Source: Chaunax sp. Z400 (lineage: Eukaryota > Chordata > Actinopteri > Lophiiformes > Chaunacidae). Taken from it: a stretch of DNA of 64,000 bases. The stretch spans positions 13,921,908 through 13,985,907 of the forward strand of contig CM075192.1 of NCBI GenBank assembly GCA_037577475.1, written 5' to 3'. Under the pieces are notes generated by a model that was not told the DNA's origin, did not search any database, and saw only the letters and a list, made by a program, of their open reading frames with translations. The stretch's first letter is position 1, and every line of letters starts with the position of its first letter. Made by a program: the position numbers and the translations under genes. Shown in pieces: positions 62,193 through 64,000 of this stretch.

Positions 62193-63190
62193 CAGATGTG
62201 TAAAGAGTACTAGAGTATTTTACTCAGGTGAAAATATTGTTACTTTGGAAAAGTTGTACTCAAGTACAAGTAAAATACTTCATATTCATATATTCAATGT
62301 CAATCCAACAACATTATTGGAATCATGTCCACTCCAACAATAAACTCAATTCGTACAGAGCAGTCTATGACAAATATATCACAGCCTTCTTCTGTATAGC
62401 CTCACTACAATTAGGCCTAATCAGAAAAAAGTAGAAAAGGCAAACAATTAAACACATGACCGCAACTAAATAAAATGGAAAATGGAATATACAGAAATGA
62501 ATTAACTGCCACTGTTTTACACACTGTGTCACATGTACATACGACTCTACAGCACGAGGCAACGCAGTGGATGTACCCACCTGTCCGAATGTCCGTCTGT
62601 GCACCATGAACCATAAACGTCTCTGTTTGACCGCGTTCAGTGTATATTATTACTTGTCCACGCAACCCATGTGTCCCACTTCAGCCAAGTCCACTCAGTT
62701 TTTCTGTCCCAATATAACATGGACTGGTTACAGTGGGACAGACATTTTAAGCCAATTCCAAATATTTTGAGTTGAAAGAGGCTTTACTCTCACAACTTTG
62801 ACAGAAATAGCCAGTAACCGCAGGAAGACCTCACATATCATTTAATGTAAAAGTTCATAAGCAATGTATTTATTATAAATTATCTAAATTACCACTGGAT
62901 CAACCTTAGAGCATTTTTAGCAACTTGCATTTTGCCAAACCAAGCATCACCTTTTGTCACATAACATAATGGGTTTGTTTAATTTGTACAAAATCCTAAC
63001 ATTTAATGGCATTATCCTTCATTTTAGTGCATTATCGTTTTTATTCAGTAATGCAGCTGGATGCAGTGGACTCAGGGTGCAGCTTCAAACATAACAAAGC
63101 ACAATATTTGTTAGAAATAGTATACAGGTAAAAGAAAAATTACTGATTAAAAAAAATATTTAAAAAGGTAATCGCTTGCTTCCACCCCTC
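62193..63190. mobile_element. Possible hAT/MITE-like element with AAGTA-rich ends
   Basis: The left side starts 'cagatgtgtaaagagtacta' and is rich in TACTCAAGTA-type words ('gtactcaagtacaagtaaaa'). The right side, read on the other strand, starts 'gaggggtggaagcaagcgat'. Both ends resemble those of a fish element beginning CAGAGGTG, but the match between the two ends here is weak. The interior has no transposase. Related word content occurs in the element at 12991-13619. Boundaries are tentative. Confidence 0.45.
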
Positions 63191-64000
63191 AATACTGTGG
63201 CGTGCTAGCAAGAGATAAGGATGAGACTAGTTATGATGCTGCTCCAATACAAACAGAAACAGACACACACACAATGATGCACTTCTCAGCATCTCTGGCA
63301 GTGCTTCAGCACCACAAGAATATCACAATGATGTGATATGGCTCTGAAATAGGTTTATTCAGCAGCATTTCTCAGAGATCTCAGCATTATCATTGTTAGC
63401 TCTCTGTTTTCCTTTTAATCCACTAGGAGAATAGTCAGGCAACCTTATGAGGCAACATTGCCTGCAGCGGAGCTGAGGAATGGCAAATGACACAAAATCT
63501 ATCACGTTCTGCAGTAGGCCATGAAAAAAACAAATATTCATTGGCAGAAGTGTTGTTGGTCACAGCTGCTGGCAGGAGTGTTCATGTGTCAGTTTGCTTT
63601 TCAGTCGGAGAACAATGGTAGCAATCAGTGTTTTAACAAGTCAAGAGAGACATGACTGATACTGAGAAGCAGCTCGAGTAAATGATAAGTTTTGTGAAAT
63701 TGCTGTTTCTTTATCCTTTAAGAATAAATACTTGCATTTTTGCATTTGTTCCAACTCAGTAAATAAATGGATAAAATATTAATAATAAATAAATAAATGA
63801 AATAGGCAATCACTGATCCATATTGAAAATTACACATGCTGGCGGTCTACTCAGAGCCTTATTCAGTATATTGAATAAACTTACAGCAGCCCAAGATATA
63901 TAATAATGAAGAGTTTATTATAACATATTTATAATAACATATCATGTAAAAAGAATGCATGAATAGCTGATGTGCTCTGAATAGATGGCCGTATTTGAAC
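63191..64000. other. Non-coding stretch, nothing recognised
   Basis: Ends with AT-rich sequence, including (AATA)n-like units at about 63778-63800. No gene or transposon is recognised before the window ends. Confidence 0.5.

Overview
The window looks like an intergenic or intronic stretch of a vertebrate genome, most probably a teleost fish. It is AT-rich with few CpG dinucleotides. It carries many di-, tri- and tetranucleotide microsatellites, and its only recognisable coding remains belong to decayed eukaryotic transposable elements: Tc1-like, CR1/L2/Rex1-type LINEs, hAT/MITE-like short elements, and short dispersed repeats I know from fish genomes. I see no bacterial or organellar architecture, no rRNA or tRNA gene, no CRISPR array, and no exon of a host protein that I can defend. 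The many open frames of 60 to 205 codons look like chance frames, since they lack domains, family resemblance and convincing splice context.

Layout. 1-7.5 kb is unique-looking sequence with one (AC)n. 7.5-8.15 kb holds a dead, internally deleted Tc1-like transposase on the minus strand. 8.2-21 kb is mostly unique, with microsatellites, a 0.63 kb element with imperfect inverted ends (13.0-13.6 kb) and a T-rich repeat-like block (17.7-18.3 kb). 21.4-24.2 kb has a degenerate AT-rich minisatellite, an old dispersed repeat and a second repeat-like block. 27.1-27.8 kb packs a hairpin, a MITE-like element, a dispersed-repeat fragment and a (TATC)n array together. 28-41 kb is mostly unique, with a repeat 3' end plus (GGAT)n at 32.3 kb and two tandem-lying old repeat copies at 35.8-36.0 kb. 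41.4-43.8 kb has a repeat stub, a 123-bp MITE, a perfect hairpin and an A/G-rich minisatellite. 47.5-48.3 kb is a LINE reverse-transcriptase fragment on the minus strand. 53.2-54.45 kb is one dispersed element on the minus strand whose extreme 5' end has expanded into a 17-bp minisatellite and whose middle is interrupted by about 0.5 kb. 57.3-59.15 kb is an L2-type LINE on the plus strand, split by the 3' end of another LINE. 61.9-63.2 kb has another old repeat copy and a hAT/MITE-like element.

There is no gene system whose parts work together here. The most interesting structures are evolutionary: a minisatellite seeded inside a transposable element, with a higher-order repeat organisation and an apparent independent start of the same process in another copy at 41.4 kb; a nested LINE; and near-perfect short-loop hairpins that look like template-switch events. 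I do not see a new biological system. Repeat family assignments rest on memory of conserved motifs and were not checked against a database.
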